7,232 bases of DNA, taken from NCBI GenBank assembly GCA_947462515.1, contig CANHPJ010000083.1, forward strand, positions 1 through 7,232. Reading direction: 5' to 3'. Position 1 is the stretch's first letter. Each line of letters starts with the position of its first letter. Positions 1-6,478 of the stretch are shown piece after piece. This stretch comes from Bacteroidota bacterium. GTDB taxonomy: Bacteria; Bacteroidota; Bacteroidia; JACCXN01. A model generated the notes under the pieces. It saw only the letters and a list, made by a program, of their open reading frames with translations, ran no database searches and was not told where the DNA came from. The translations under genes and the position numbers were made by a program.

Positions 1-371
1 AGAGCAAATTTTGCGCTAGAAACAACATGAACTACGATTATTCCATTTTCTTTCAATTTTTGAGTCCAGGTATTAGGATTACCTGCGGAAGTAAAAACAA
101 TCTTTACATTCTCATCCAATATAACATCCATTATTTCCTGAATATTTGGATATAATAATGGAACATTAACACCAAAGGGATTATCAGTTGCAGCCTTACA
201 TTTTCTGATTTGTTCTCGCAAAACATCGGGATACATAGACCCTGCGCCCAAAAGACCAAGTCCACCGGCATTACTTACCGAAGAGGCAAGTTGCCATCCA
301 CTGCACCAAATCATTCCAGCTTGAATAACCGGATATTTTATTCCGAAAAGATTAGTTATTTTATTTTTCAT
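1..371 (-). CDS. Nitronate monooxygenase-like FMN enzyme (partial, N-terminal 123 residues)
   Basis: The frame opens with ATG at 371-369 and stays open to the left edge, so the C-terminal part is outside the window. It is the N-terminal part of the nitronate monooxygenase (2-nitropropane dioxygenase) family, FMN-dependent TIM-barrel enzymes that oxidise alkyl nitronates. Visible family motifs are PVIQAGM at residues 14-20 (first beta strand, near the FMN), SNAGGLGLLGAGSMYP at 33-48, PFGVNVPLLYP at 65-75, VFTSAGNP at 92-99 and VVHVVSSAKFA at 113-123. The catalytic histidine and phosphate-binding loops expected further on cannot be seen. The start codon overlaps the stop of bshC by four bases (ATGA), so the two are very probably one transcript with coupled translation. 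The related enoyl-ACP reductase FabK shares this fold, but the GAGSMYP and SAGNP stretches fit annotated nitronate monooxygenases better. The true substrate in the cell is unknown. Confidence 0.88.
   Translation of the reverse strand, partial: MKNKITNLFGIKYPVIQAGMIWCSGWQLASSVSNAGGLGLLGAGSMYPDVLREQIRKCKAATDNPFGVNVPLLYPNIQEIMDVILDENVKIVFTSAGNPNTWTQKLKENGIIVVHVVSSAKFA
368..371 (-). promoter_or_regulatory. ATGA stop/start overlap coupling bshC to the downstream gene
   Basis: On the minus strand the bases A371-T370-G369-A368 hold both the ATG of the nitronate monooxygenase gene and the TGA of bshC. No Shine-Dalgarno precedes this ATG, so re-initiation by ribosomes finishing bshC is the simplest way to start translation there. 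This reading is inferred from the arrangement. Confidence 0.75.
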
Positions 372-1996
372 TGTTCGGCAATAATATTAAATGAATTATC
401 AAAAGGGTCTAAATTTTGGATTAAGGTATTAATAAAACCGTCTCCATATTTCAAATAAAACTCGATAAAATTATCGTGCCTTTCTTGTAATCCACTATTT
501 GGAAATAATCGTTGTTTTAGTTTATTAATCTGATTTATTGAAACTTCCAATTTTGCTTTTTCTGCTTTCAAAATTTTATTTTCAATCATTTCAATAGATT
601 TGAGTTGTTTAATTCTCTCCCCTTCAACACTTGTTTTGAGGGTATTATCAATACTGATTGCCTTAGTCAATAATGAGTCGAAAGCCTCATTTATCAACTC
701 TTTTTCTTTTTCGAAAGCAATTTCAGAAAATTGCCTGGTGTATTTTCTTTCCAATTGACCAAGTGGCAAGAACAAGTCCAAAAACTCCAGATTTAGTTTA
801 TTCAATTTACTAAAGTTCGAAGAATCTATCCACAACAAGGAATTGCGGGAAATAAGTACAGGAAAATTAATCTTATTTAACTCAAAGAAATCGCGCAATT
901 CAAACCAGTAGGATAATTCTCCCGGACCGCCGATATATGCAAGGTTAGGCAAAATTTTTTCCTGATACAAAGGACGCATAACAACATTAGGACTGAATCT
1001 TTCGGGATAATCAAGCAGGTGCTGTTTTAATTCAAGAGTCGAGAAAGTGATATTGGTATTTTTTACCTGGTATAAATCAGCATGGTCTAATTTCTCTATT
1101 CTTTCTCTTAGGCCATCCAACAAATAATAACAATTAATTTTTCTTGGATGAACCTGAATTTTGTTCCGGGCAACTAATTTGAATTCAATTAAATTGGATA
1201 TTGTATTATTGACTATCAATTCATTTTCACCCTTAAAAATATCATCAGACATAAGAGATACAAATTCATTTTTTAATCTTTTATCATCTGCATCAACAAT
1301 CACCAATCCATATTCTGAAAACAGGGTGTGAACCAAACACCTTGTAGACTGTGAGAGATTTTCCCGATTTAAATAAGCTGTTTTAAACAATTCCATCAAC
1401 CTCAAAGCATTGGGATGATCACCTATGATCTGCTCCAGTTCTTCCAGTAACTTTATAAATGTTGAAGTATGCATTCTTCCGACTGGGCCTTCGGATTCTG
1501 ATTCCCAAGCGATTTTTTTTCCAAAAAGATTAACATGGTTAACCTCGGCAAAATCATGATCCTCTGAAGCCATCCAAAAAACCGGCACAAAATCACGGTG
1601 AGGATATTTATCCTTTAATTTTTTAGAAAGGTTAATGGTTGAAACTATTTTATAAAGAAAGTATAGTGGACCAGTAAAGAGACATAGCTGATGTCCGGTG
1701 GTTACAGTAAAGGTATTTTCAGAAGCGAGAGAATCGATTTTCACTTTTGTTATCTGACTATAATTCTCTTGGTCCAGAAGACCGGAGGAAAGGTATTGAT
1801 CGGAAATAACCCTTACTAATAACTCCCTATTAATGAATTCTTTAGATTTATCCTCCATGACATCTTTAAAAGAATCGATGTCGGGGGTATATTTATAAAA
1901 AGGTTTTAATTTTTCATTTCCATCGTTATAACAAGTGGCAAGCCCCTTAAAATAGCCAGTTTGGGAATATGATATGGAATATTTATTAATTTTCAT
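368..1996 (-). CDS. bshC: Bacillithiol biosynthesis cysteine-adding enzyme BshC
   Basis: BshC is the proposed cytoplasmic ligase that joins cysteine to glucosaminyl-malate in the last step of bacillithiol synthesis. The 542-residue product matches the usual length of about 540. Recognisable blocks, numbered from the chosen start, are TTGHQLCLFTGPLYFLYK at 99-116, PVFWMASEDHDFAEV at 138-152, and a block at 341-364 containing RPLYQEK and YIGGPGE. WIDSSNF lies at 389-395. A charged, coiled-coil-like helix runs from about 425 to 495, and the C-terminal tail is FYLKYGDGFINTL followed by LDPFD. The open frame extends upstream to 2047, but I chose ATG 1996-1994 because BshC proteins usually begin MKI...SQTGYF; the extra 17 residues would be unusual. 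No Shine-Dalgarno is seen. The gene is divergent from the serine hydrolase, and its 3' end overlaps the nitronate monooxygenase start. bshA and bshB are not in the window. Confidence 0.95.
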   Translation of the reverse strand: MKINKYSISYSQTGYFKGLATCYNDGNEKLKPFYKYTPDIDSFKDVMEDKSKEFINRELLVRVISDQYLSSGLLDQENYSQITKVKIDSLASENTFTVTTGHQLCLFTGPLYFLYKIVSTINLSKKLKDKYPHRDFVPVFWMASEDHDFAEVNHVNLFGKKIAWESESEGPVGRMHTSTFIKLLEELEQIIGDHPNALRLMELFKTAYLNRENLSQSTRCLVHTLFSEYGLVIVDADDKRLKNEFVSLMSDDIFKGENELIVNNTISNLIEFKLVARNKIQVHPRKINCYYLLDGLRERIEKLDHADLYQVKNTNITFSTLELKQHLLDYPERFSPNVVMRPLYQEKILPNLAYIGGPGELSYWFELRDFFELNKINFPVLISRNSLLWIDSSNFSKLNKLNLEFLDLFLPLGQLERKYTRQFSEIAFEKEKELINEAFDSLLTKAISIDNTLKTSVEGERIKQLKSIEMIENKILKAEKAKLEVSINQINKLKQRLFPNSGLQERHDNFIEFYLKYGDGFINTLIQNLDPFDNSFNIIAEQ

Positions 1997-2137
1997 AACA
2001 GTGGCTAAGATAGTAAAATCGGCTATTGATGTAAACTTTATTAACACTCAATTTGTGGTAAAAAGGATTTTGATTTTTTAAATTTATTTGATTGTGCTTT
2101 TATATTTGCATGAATTATTAATATAATCTAAACAAAA
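1997..2137. other. Divergent intergenic region between bshC and the serine hydrolase gene
   Basis: This 141-bp A+T-rich spacer must hold the promoters of both divergent genes. Facing right there is a full match to the Bacteroidota -7 element at 2101-2108. Facing left, towards bshC, I found no complete TTG-N17-23-TAnnTTTG promoter. The closest -7 match, TATCTTAG, lies about 10 bp from the bshC ATG and has no -33 partner. No repeats, RNA gene or convincing small ORF are visible. Confidence 0.6.
2101..2108 (+). promoter_or_regulatory. Candidate Bacteroidota -7 promoter element (TATATTTG) of the serine hydrolase gene
   Basis: TATATTTG matches the Bacteroidota -7 consensus TAnnTTTG at every fixed position. 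It lies about 30 bp upstream of the TTG start at 2138, implying a short leader of roughly 20-25 bases. The -33 element is poor: no TTG sits 17-23 bp upstream, and the nearest candidates (TTG at 2070-2072 and 2088-2090) are at wrong spacings. TTTATTTG at 2083-2090 is a second, weaker -7-like match. Confidence 0.42.
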
Positions 2138-2194
2138 TTGAACAGAGTAACATTACTAATCTCCATTATTTTAGTTTCATTGCTATTATCTTGT
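2138..2194 (+). other. Lipoprotein signal peptide with lipobox, encoded from a TTG start
   Basis: The first 19 codons give a short basic start (Asn2, Arg3), a hydrophobic stretch TLLISIILVSLLLS, then Cys19 in the lipobox LLSC. Cleavage before Cys19 by signal peptidase II is expected. The residues after Cys19 (GTEKQDK) are charged, which in Bacteroidota can favour surface exposure; that last point is inference. Confidence 0.8.
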
Positions 2195-3271
2195 GGAACA
2201 GAAAAACAGGATAAGGCAGAAGTAGTTGAGGAGCTGCCAATTGAATCGCCGAAATCGAAACCAATAGGGGAGATAAATAAAAGAGAGGCAAGAAAAATAG
2301 ATGATTTTTTTTGTAATCGATTCAAGAAAAACCTTTTTAACGGGACTGTATTATATGCAAAAAATGGAGTTGTTATATATAATAAAGCTTTTGGATATGA
2401 AAACACGGTAAAAAAAACAAAACTAAATACTTGCTCTTCATTTCAACTTGCATCCGTTTCAAAGCCAATAACGGCAATTGCGATTCTTAAATTAAAGGAA
2501 CAGGGAAAAATTAATTACAGTGATGAGATCACTAAATTTTTTCCAAATTTTCCTTATCCCGGAATAACAATAAAAATGTTACTAACACATCGGTCAGGAC
2601 TACCCAATTACATGTATTTTGCTGATCAATTATGGAACAACCAAGAAATCCCCATTACTAATTTAGACGTAATAAATTTAATGATCAGGCATAAACCTGC
2701 ATGTTATTTCAAACCAGATTTAAAATACAATTACAGCAATACGGGGTATTGTATTTTAGCTGCAATTGTAGAAAAAACAAGCAATAAATCATTTGAAGAA
2801 TTTGCTGACAGTCAAATATTTAAGCCGCTAGGCATGAGTAATACTTTCATATATAGAAAAGGTAAAGGACAATTAGAGCGATGCAAGGTAAAGGGTTACA
2901 ACGCCAATAATACAGAAGCAGACAATTCCTATCAAAATGGAGTGGTTGGAGACAAAGGAGTTTATAGCACTGTAGAAGATTTATTCAGACTGGATCAGGC
3001 ATTGTATAAAAACACATTTTTATCATCTAAAACTATTGAAGAAGCATATACCCCGCTTAACAAAGAGATAAGGATAAAAGACAACTATGGTTTAGGTTGG
3101 AGAATTAAAAGTGAAAACAAAAACGAGAAGGTAATATACCATACAGGGTGGTGGAAAGGTTTCAAAACATACTTTATACGAGATATAAAAACAAAAAGAA
3201 CGATAATTGTATTAAACAACTCTAATAAGGGAGGATTCTTAAAGGTAAATGATCTAAGAGAATTATTTTGA
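2138..3271 (+). CDS. Lipoprotein serine hydrolase, class C beta-lactamase-like family
   Basis: This is a 377-residue penicillin-binding-protein/class C beta-lactamase fold enzyme (Pfam Beta-lactamase, PF00144). The catalytic triad of motifs is intact: SVSK at 106-109 (nucleophile Ser106, Lys109), YSN at 199-201 and HTG at 335-337, with MLLTHRSGLP at 147-156 and KPLGMSNT at 229-236 as further family hallmarks. The N-terminus reads as a lipoprotein signal peptide with lipobox LLSC and lipidated Cys19, so the protein is probably anchored in the envelope. A charged linker rich in Glu and Lys (21-50) precedes the domain. The start is taken as TTG 2138-2140: the in-frame TAA at 2129-2131 blocks a longer protein, and later starts would lose the signal peptide. 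Five cysteines (59, 99, 189, 205, 249) lie in the exported part. The natural substrate is unknown: members include esterases, D-amino acid peptidases and lactamases, so antibiotic resistance should not be assumed. Confidence 0.9.
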   Translation: MNRVTLLISIILVSLLLSCGTEKQDKAEVVEELPIESPKSKPIGEINKREARKIDDFFCNRFKKNLFNGTVLYAKNGVVIYNKAFGYENTVKKTKLNTCSSFQLASVSKPITAIAILKLKEQGKINYSDEITKFFPNFPYPGITIKMLLTHRSGLPNYMYFADQLWNNQEIPITNLDVINLMIRHKPACYFKPDLKYNYSNTGYCILAAIVEKTSNKSFEEFADSQIFKPLGMSNTFIYRKGKGQLERCKVKGYNANNTEADNSYQNGVVGDKGVYSTVEDLFRLDQALYKNTFLSSKTIEEAYTPLNKEIRIKDNYGLGWRIKSENKNEKVIYHTGWWKGFKTYFIRDIKTKRTIIVLNNSNKGGFLKVNDLRELF

Positions 3272-3286
3272 GTTTGGAGGGCAAGA

Positions 3287-4948
3287 TTATGATTCTTCCG
3301 TATTCTTAAAATTTGTTGCGTTAAAAACAGCTTTTTCCACTTTATGTTTTTCATATTCGAGTTTGTCTGATTCTAAATTGAAAAAATCGCCAAAATCTTT
3401 TAATAAGATGGGTAACATTACAGAAATACTTGGCAGATCAAAATACAAACGGCTTGAGCGCCTGATAATAAAGTCATCCAGATGCATAACTGCTTCCCTG
3501 TTTAAACAATAATAAAGTTCTGCTCTGGCTAGCTGAATAATTGGATTAGGGGAAGTGAAAATATCCCAAGCAGTCAAAATTTCATCTACTTGATTGCCAT
3601 AATGATTAACTAAATAGTTCGCCTCTTTAACACCTAGACCCAAGGGCTCGAGATCGAAGGAAACTTTTTGAATCTGTTTTTCAATCCCCTGTGGATCCAA
3701 TCCCTCTGCACCATTAATTTTTAAATGAATAGTCTGGCAAGGATTTATTTTTCTGGAATCTAATTTATTTAATCTATCAACAACCTTATTCGTAATTCTT
3801 TCTGCCATTTTTCTATATCCGGTGAGTTTTCCACCAGCAATGGAAATCAAACCGGATTCAGATTCGAATATTTCATCTTTGCGGGATAATTCAGATGGTG
3901 ATTTACCTTTTTCGTGTATAAGAGGTCTTAAGCCGGCCCAACTGGATTCGACATCTTTAATTTCGAGCTTTATCTCAGGAAACATAAAGCTTACCGCCTT
4001 AATTAAATAATTAACATCATTTACAGTAACCATTGGATTTTCCAAATCCCCTGAATAATCTGTGTCGGTAGTTCCAAAATATGTTTTATCGGATATGGGA
4101 ATTGCAAAAATCATACGACCATCCTGTGCATCGAAATAAACAGCTTGTTTAACCGGAAAAAGTGCACTAGGCACAACTAAATGAACCCCTTTAGTTAGAT
4201 GCAACTGTTTTTTCATCAAAGACTTATCCTTAATTCTGAATTGATCAACCCAAGGTCCGGCAGCATTGACTATTTGTTTTCCATTAAAAACATAATACTC
4301 CTTTGTTTCCTGATCAATGCAGTTTACTCCGATAAGTTTTTTTCCTGAATAAAGAAAAGAATCTACCATCATGTAATTCAGGCAGTCGGCTCCAAAATTC
4401 GCAGCTGTTTTAATTACTCCGATTGTTAGCCTGGCATCATCCGTTCTATACTCCGTATAGAAGCCGGCTCCAAGAGTTATGTCTTTACGAAGTAGGGGTT
4501 CGATATTGGCAAGCTGGCTCTTGGAAATCATTTTTTTCTTTTCATCTGATTTCACATCTGCCAAAAAATCATAAAGCCAGAGTCCAACAGCGGTGAGGTA
4601 TTTCCCATAGCTACCGCCTTTAATAATTGGGAGCAGCATTTTTTCAGGAATTACTAAATGAGGGGCATTATGATGAAGCACGGCTCTTTCTTTACCAACC
4701 TCATGGACTAAACCAAAATCAAATTGTTTTAGATATCTTAGACCACCGTGAATCAATTTTGTTGAACGACTGCTGGTGCCGGCTGAAAAATCCTGTTTTT
4801 CGAGCAGTAAAACATTGAGTCCCCTTGAGGCAGCATCTAATGCTATACCTGCACCAGTTATCCCACCACCAATGATAATTAGATCATAATTAAATGCTTT
4901 CGCTTTTAAAATAATATTTGATCTGTTTAAGGAGGCTAAAGGATGCAT
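3287..4948 (-). CDS. glpD: FAD-dependent glycerol-3-phosphate dehydrogenase
   Basis: GlpD oxidises sn-glycerol 3-phosphate to dihydroxyacetone phosphate at the cytoplasmic face of the inner membrane, passing electrons to quinone. The 553-residue product has the expected architecture. The Rossmann FAD motif is GGGITGAG at 27-34, with Glu50 at the FAD-ribose position. GTSSRSTKLIHGGLRYL at 57-73 is the family signature. Further motifs are NAAGPWVDQF near 229-238, FGTTDTDY near 291-298, GLRPLI near 339-344 and GGKLTGYRKMAE near 372-383, followed by the C-terminal DAO_C-like domain (about 400-530) with LNREAVMHLDDFIIRRS. The first 20 residues before the FAD strand are somewhat long, but no closer ATG exists. 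No Shine-Dalgarno or independent promoter is seen in the 41 bp upstream, so it is probably co-transcribed with the DUF4412-like gene. It converges on the serine hydrolase gene with 15 bp between stops. No glycerol kinase or facilitator gene is in the window. Confidence 0.95.
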   Translation of the reverse strand: MHPLASLNRSNIILKAKAFNYDLIIIGGGITGAGIALDAASRGLNVLLLEKQDFSAGTSSRSTKLIHGGLRYLKQFDFGLVHEVGKERAVLHHNAPHLVIPEKMLLPIIKGGSYGKYLTAVGLWLYDFLADVKSDEKKKMISKSQLANIEPLLRKDITLGAGFYTEYRTDDARLTIGVIKTAANFGADCLNYMMVDSFLYSGKKLIGVNCIDQETKEYYVFNGKQIVNAAGPWVDQFRIKDKSLMKKQLHLTKGVHLVVPSALFPVKQAVYFDAQDGRMIFAIPISDKTYFGTTDTDYSGDLENPMVTVNDVNYLIKAVSFMFPEIKLEIKDVESSWAGLRPLIHEKGKSPSELSRKDEIFESESGLISIAGGKLTGYRKMAERITNKVVDRLNKLDSRKINPCQTIHLKINGAEGLDPQGIEKQIQKVSFDLEPLGLGVKEANYLVNHYGNQVDEILTAWDIFTSPNPIIQLARAELYYCLNREAVMHLDDFIIRRSSRLYFDLPSISVMLPILLKDFGDFFNLESDKLEYEKHKVEKAVFNATNFKNTEES

Positions 4949-4980
4949 CGAAAAAGCTAAATAGATGCCGTTAAAAAATT

Positions 4981-4998
4981 AAACTATAATTATAGTTT
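4981..4998. repeat. 18-bp perfect A+T-rich palindrome across the stop of the DUF4412-like gene
   Basis: AAACTATAATTATAGTTT is its own reverse complement and contains the TAA stop of the upstream gene (4992-4990). On the minus strand it is followed, after AA, by six T (4978-4973), so it could act as a weak intrinsic terminator or attenuator before glpD. As RNA it would form a stem of about 7 bp with an AATT loop and only one G-C pair, so stability is low. An operator role is equally possible and unproven. Confidence 0.35.
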
Positions 4999-5625
4999 TG
5001 AATAACCTTTGGGTATTTCAAATAATTTATCATCCACTTTTTTAGAAACCACATCGGTAACCTCAAAAGTAGTCAACACTTTTCCTGAAGCATCTTTTTC
5101 TATGGCCATAAATGGAAACACATCATTGATATCAGGAATTTGCTGAAAATAAAGCGAAGCAAGGTCTTTTCTATTCAATGTGATTAACAATCCTTTAAAA
5201 AAGGAGTAATTGGCTTTGTGATTATAATAAACCACTTCATTATTTTCCTTTTTATTTTTAACCACTACCTCCTTACAATCATAGCCTGCAATTTTTTTCA
5301 TTGAAGAACTATTCTTGATATCCATACCCTGAATCTTTGTCAACTTGATATTGTTTTTTTCCAAGTCAACAAACAACTTTCTATCAATATTGATGAGGAT
5401 GGCATCATAAGAATTAATGTTGACAAGCACTATGCCAATTAGTTTTTTCTCATCGTCAAATTCTTCAATCCTTACATTTTCATTTTTAACATAATACCTA
5501 TAGTTATAGGTTTCGTTCAATGTCTTTTTTGTAAAACCAATTTCGCCTTCAAAAGATTGAGAGAAGGAAAAAAGCGAAAAGAAAAACATGGATGAAAACA
5601 CGGCAATAAAAGAGAAAAATTTCAT
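4990..5625 (-). CDS. Exported DUF4412-like protein
   Basis: This 211-residue protein begins with a signal peptide: Lys2, a Phe/Ser-rich hydrophobic core (3-20), and likely cleavage around FSQ at 21-23. The mature part is an all-beta-looking sequence with FEGEIGFTKK at 25-34, YYVKNENVRIEEF at 44-56, and a mid-region IAGYDCKEVVVKN where a single cysteine sits before a beta strand. This layout is shared with DUF4412 (PF14371) proteins common in Bacteroidota. That assignment is from pattern memory, not a search. The function of the family is not known to me; the fold may be related to periplasmic lipoprotein-binding proteins such as LolA, which is speculation. With no lipobox, the product should be periplasmic or secreted. 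The start ATG 5625-5623 is the one that gives a complete signal peptide. A promoter candidate lies about 50 bp upstream, and glpD follows after 41 bp. Confidence 0.82.
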   Translation of the reverse strand: MKFFSFIAVFSSMFFFSLFSFSQSFEGEIGFTKKTLNETYNYRYYVKNENVRIEEFDDEKKLIGIVLVNINSYDAILINIDRKLFVDLEKNNIKLTKIQGMDIKNSSSMKKIAGYDCKEVVVKNKKENNEVVYYNHKANYSFFKGLLITLNRKDLASLYFQQIPDINDVFPFMAIEKDASGKVLTTFEVTDVVSKKVDDKLFEIPKGYSKL

Positions 5626-5672
5626 AACGAAGTAATTTTAACTGAATGTTTTTGTAACGATAAATTTCAATT

Positions 5673-5701
5673 AAAAGTTACGAGTAATTATTCAGAACAA
5701 A
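5673..5701 (-). promoter_or_regulatory. Candidate Bacteroidota promoter of the DUF4412-like gene
   Basis: On the minus strand TTTG (5701-5698) is followed by 17 bases and then TAACTTTT (5680-5673). This matches the Bacteroidota arrangement TTG-N17-23-TAnnTTTG except for the last base of the -7 element. The -7 end is 47 bp from the ATG at 5625, leaving a leader of about 40 bases. It is the best match in the intergenic region and could drive both the DUF4412-like gene and glpD. Confidence 0.42.
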
Positions 5702-5848
5702 TAATTAAATCGTTTTTTTTGAAAATGACTGCAAATAAACTTCTTTCGCGCAAAGTATTTATTATTGGACAAATTACATTGGCAGAAGCAACATAATAAT
5801 TAGTCAAAGAAGTTATTGATTAAAAAATGATTGCCTCAAAGCACAAAC

Positions 5849-5876
5849 AAAAAAGCCGGAAGAAATATCTTCCGGC
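5849..5876 (-). terminator. Intrinsic terminator of the J-domain/KTSC gene
   Basis: A perfect 9-bp stem is formed by GCCGGAAGA (5855-5863) and TCTTCCGGC (5868-5876) around a 4-base loop. On the minus strand the stem is followed directly by six T (5854-5849), the classic Rho-independent form. It sits about 53 bp after the stop of the gene at 5930-6364. On the plus strand only CATT and A residues follow, so it should work in the minus direction only. Confidence 0.88.
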
Positions 5877-5929
5877 CATTAAAAAACATTTGTGTTTGCC
5901 AATTTTCGCTTAATATATCAAGAATACAT

Positions 5930-6364
5930 TTATCGCTTAATATTTCGGTATAAAAAGGAATTATAAATATGCCTACGAGCCAATCGACCTTGTGAGTCGG
6001 CATTGATGAGTTTTATATACATGTTTTTCGGAACATCAAAATATTCATAGGTAGAACCATCCAGAAAATCTATTCGCAAGATTTGTCTTTCAAAATTGAT
6101 ATCTTTAATGTTAGATTCGGTAATTGTCTTGGTATATTCAGGAAGTTCCTTTTCTATGGTTTCTGGAGATATACTTTCCAAAAAATGATATGCTTCTATA
6201 AGCAACTTGCTCTTTTCCTCTGCTTCAGTTTTTTGTTCGTTTTCTTCTACAAACTTATCAGGGTGCCATGCCTTCATTGAATTTCTATAGGCTGTTTTCA
6301 AATCTTTTAATGATGTTGTTTTAGTCACATCCAGAAGCTTTCGGTAATCATCAATCTTTTTCAT
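5930..6364 (-). CDS. Small J-domain protein with C-terminal KTSC domain
   Basis: The 144-residue product starts with a J domain (about 4-66): YRKLLDV at 7-13, the helix II segment LKTAYRNSMKAWHPDKF at 22-38 with the diagnostic HPD at 34-36, and the helix III segment KSKLLIEAYHFLE at 51-63. The HPD motif is what stimulates DnaK ATPase, so the J domain looks functional. The C-terminal half (about 88-141) resembles the KTSC domain (PF13619), a small domain named from the C-terminus of some lysyl-tRNA synthetases: a beta pair with DGSTYEYFDVP at 102-112, then YIKLINADSQGRLARRHI at 116-133 and a final aromatic NSFLYRN. There is no Gly/Phe region, zinc finger or DnaJ substrate-binding domain, and no signal peptide. 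The natural inference is a specialised cytoplasmic co-chaperone whose KTSC domain supplies the target. The role is not known. The gene ends at a strong terminator and has a possible weak -7 match, TATATTTA, at 6407-6400. Confidence 0.87.
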   Translation of the reverse strand: MKKIDDYRKLLDVTKTTSLKDLKTAYRNSMKAWHPDKFVEENEQKTEAEEKSKLLIEAYHFLESISPETIEKELPEYTKTITESNIKDINFERQILRIDFLDGSTYEYFDVPKNMYIKLINADSQGRLARRHIYNSFLYRNIKR

Positions 6365-6478
6365 GCAATTTAATCTCTATTTATTTTTCAAAAAGATTGT
6401 AAATATACTCTTTTATTTGAACTGCCTATGACTTAAATGACCTGGTTTAGGCAAGAATGTTGATATTAAGTTATTATA

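Larger units (their letters stand above)
5626..5929. other. 304-bp intergenic region
   Basis: The region lies between the 3' end of the J-domain gene and the 5' end of the DUF4412-like gene, both on the minus strand. It holds a strong hairpin terminator (5849-5876) and a promoter candidate (5673-5701), both listed separately. Between them (about 5702-5848) the sequence is A+T-rich with no recognisable RNA gene. A 23-codon plus-strand frame at 5725-5796 is not convincing. Confidence 0.6.

Noticed and set aside
1997..2047. A 17-residue N-terminal extension of BshC starting at ATG 2047
   Set aside because: BshC proteins normally begin close to the MKI...SQTGYF segment. The extension (MLIKFTSIADF...) resembles read-through of A+T-rich upstream DNA, so ATG 1996 is preferred.
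2128..2406. A 92-codon minus-strand frame opposite the start of the serine hydrolase, and similar antisense frames at 210-458, 3085-3354, 3822-4010, 4627-4818 and 6083-6280
   Set aside because: All overlap confidently assigned genes in other frames and show no recognisable domains or start signals.
4952..4959. TAGCTTTT on the minus strand as a -7 element for glpD
   Set aside because: It is only 3 bp from the ATG and has no TTG 17-23 bp upstream, so it is not a plausible promoter.
5725..5796. A 23-codon plus-strand frame (MTANKLLSRK...) in the 304-bp intergenic region
   Set aside because: It has no promoter or ribosome-binding signal, no known family, and a length expected by chance.
6423..6453. 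TGCCTA...TAGGCA inverted repeat after the permease stop as a terminator
   Set aside because: It has only a 6-bp stem, a 19-base loop and no clean T-run on the minus strand.
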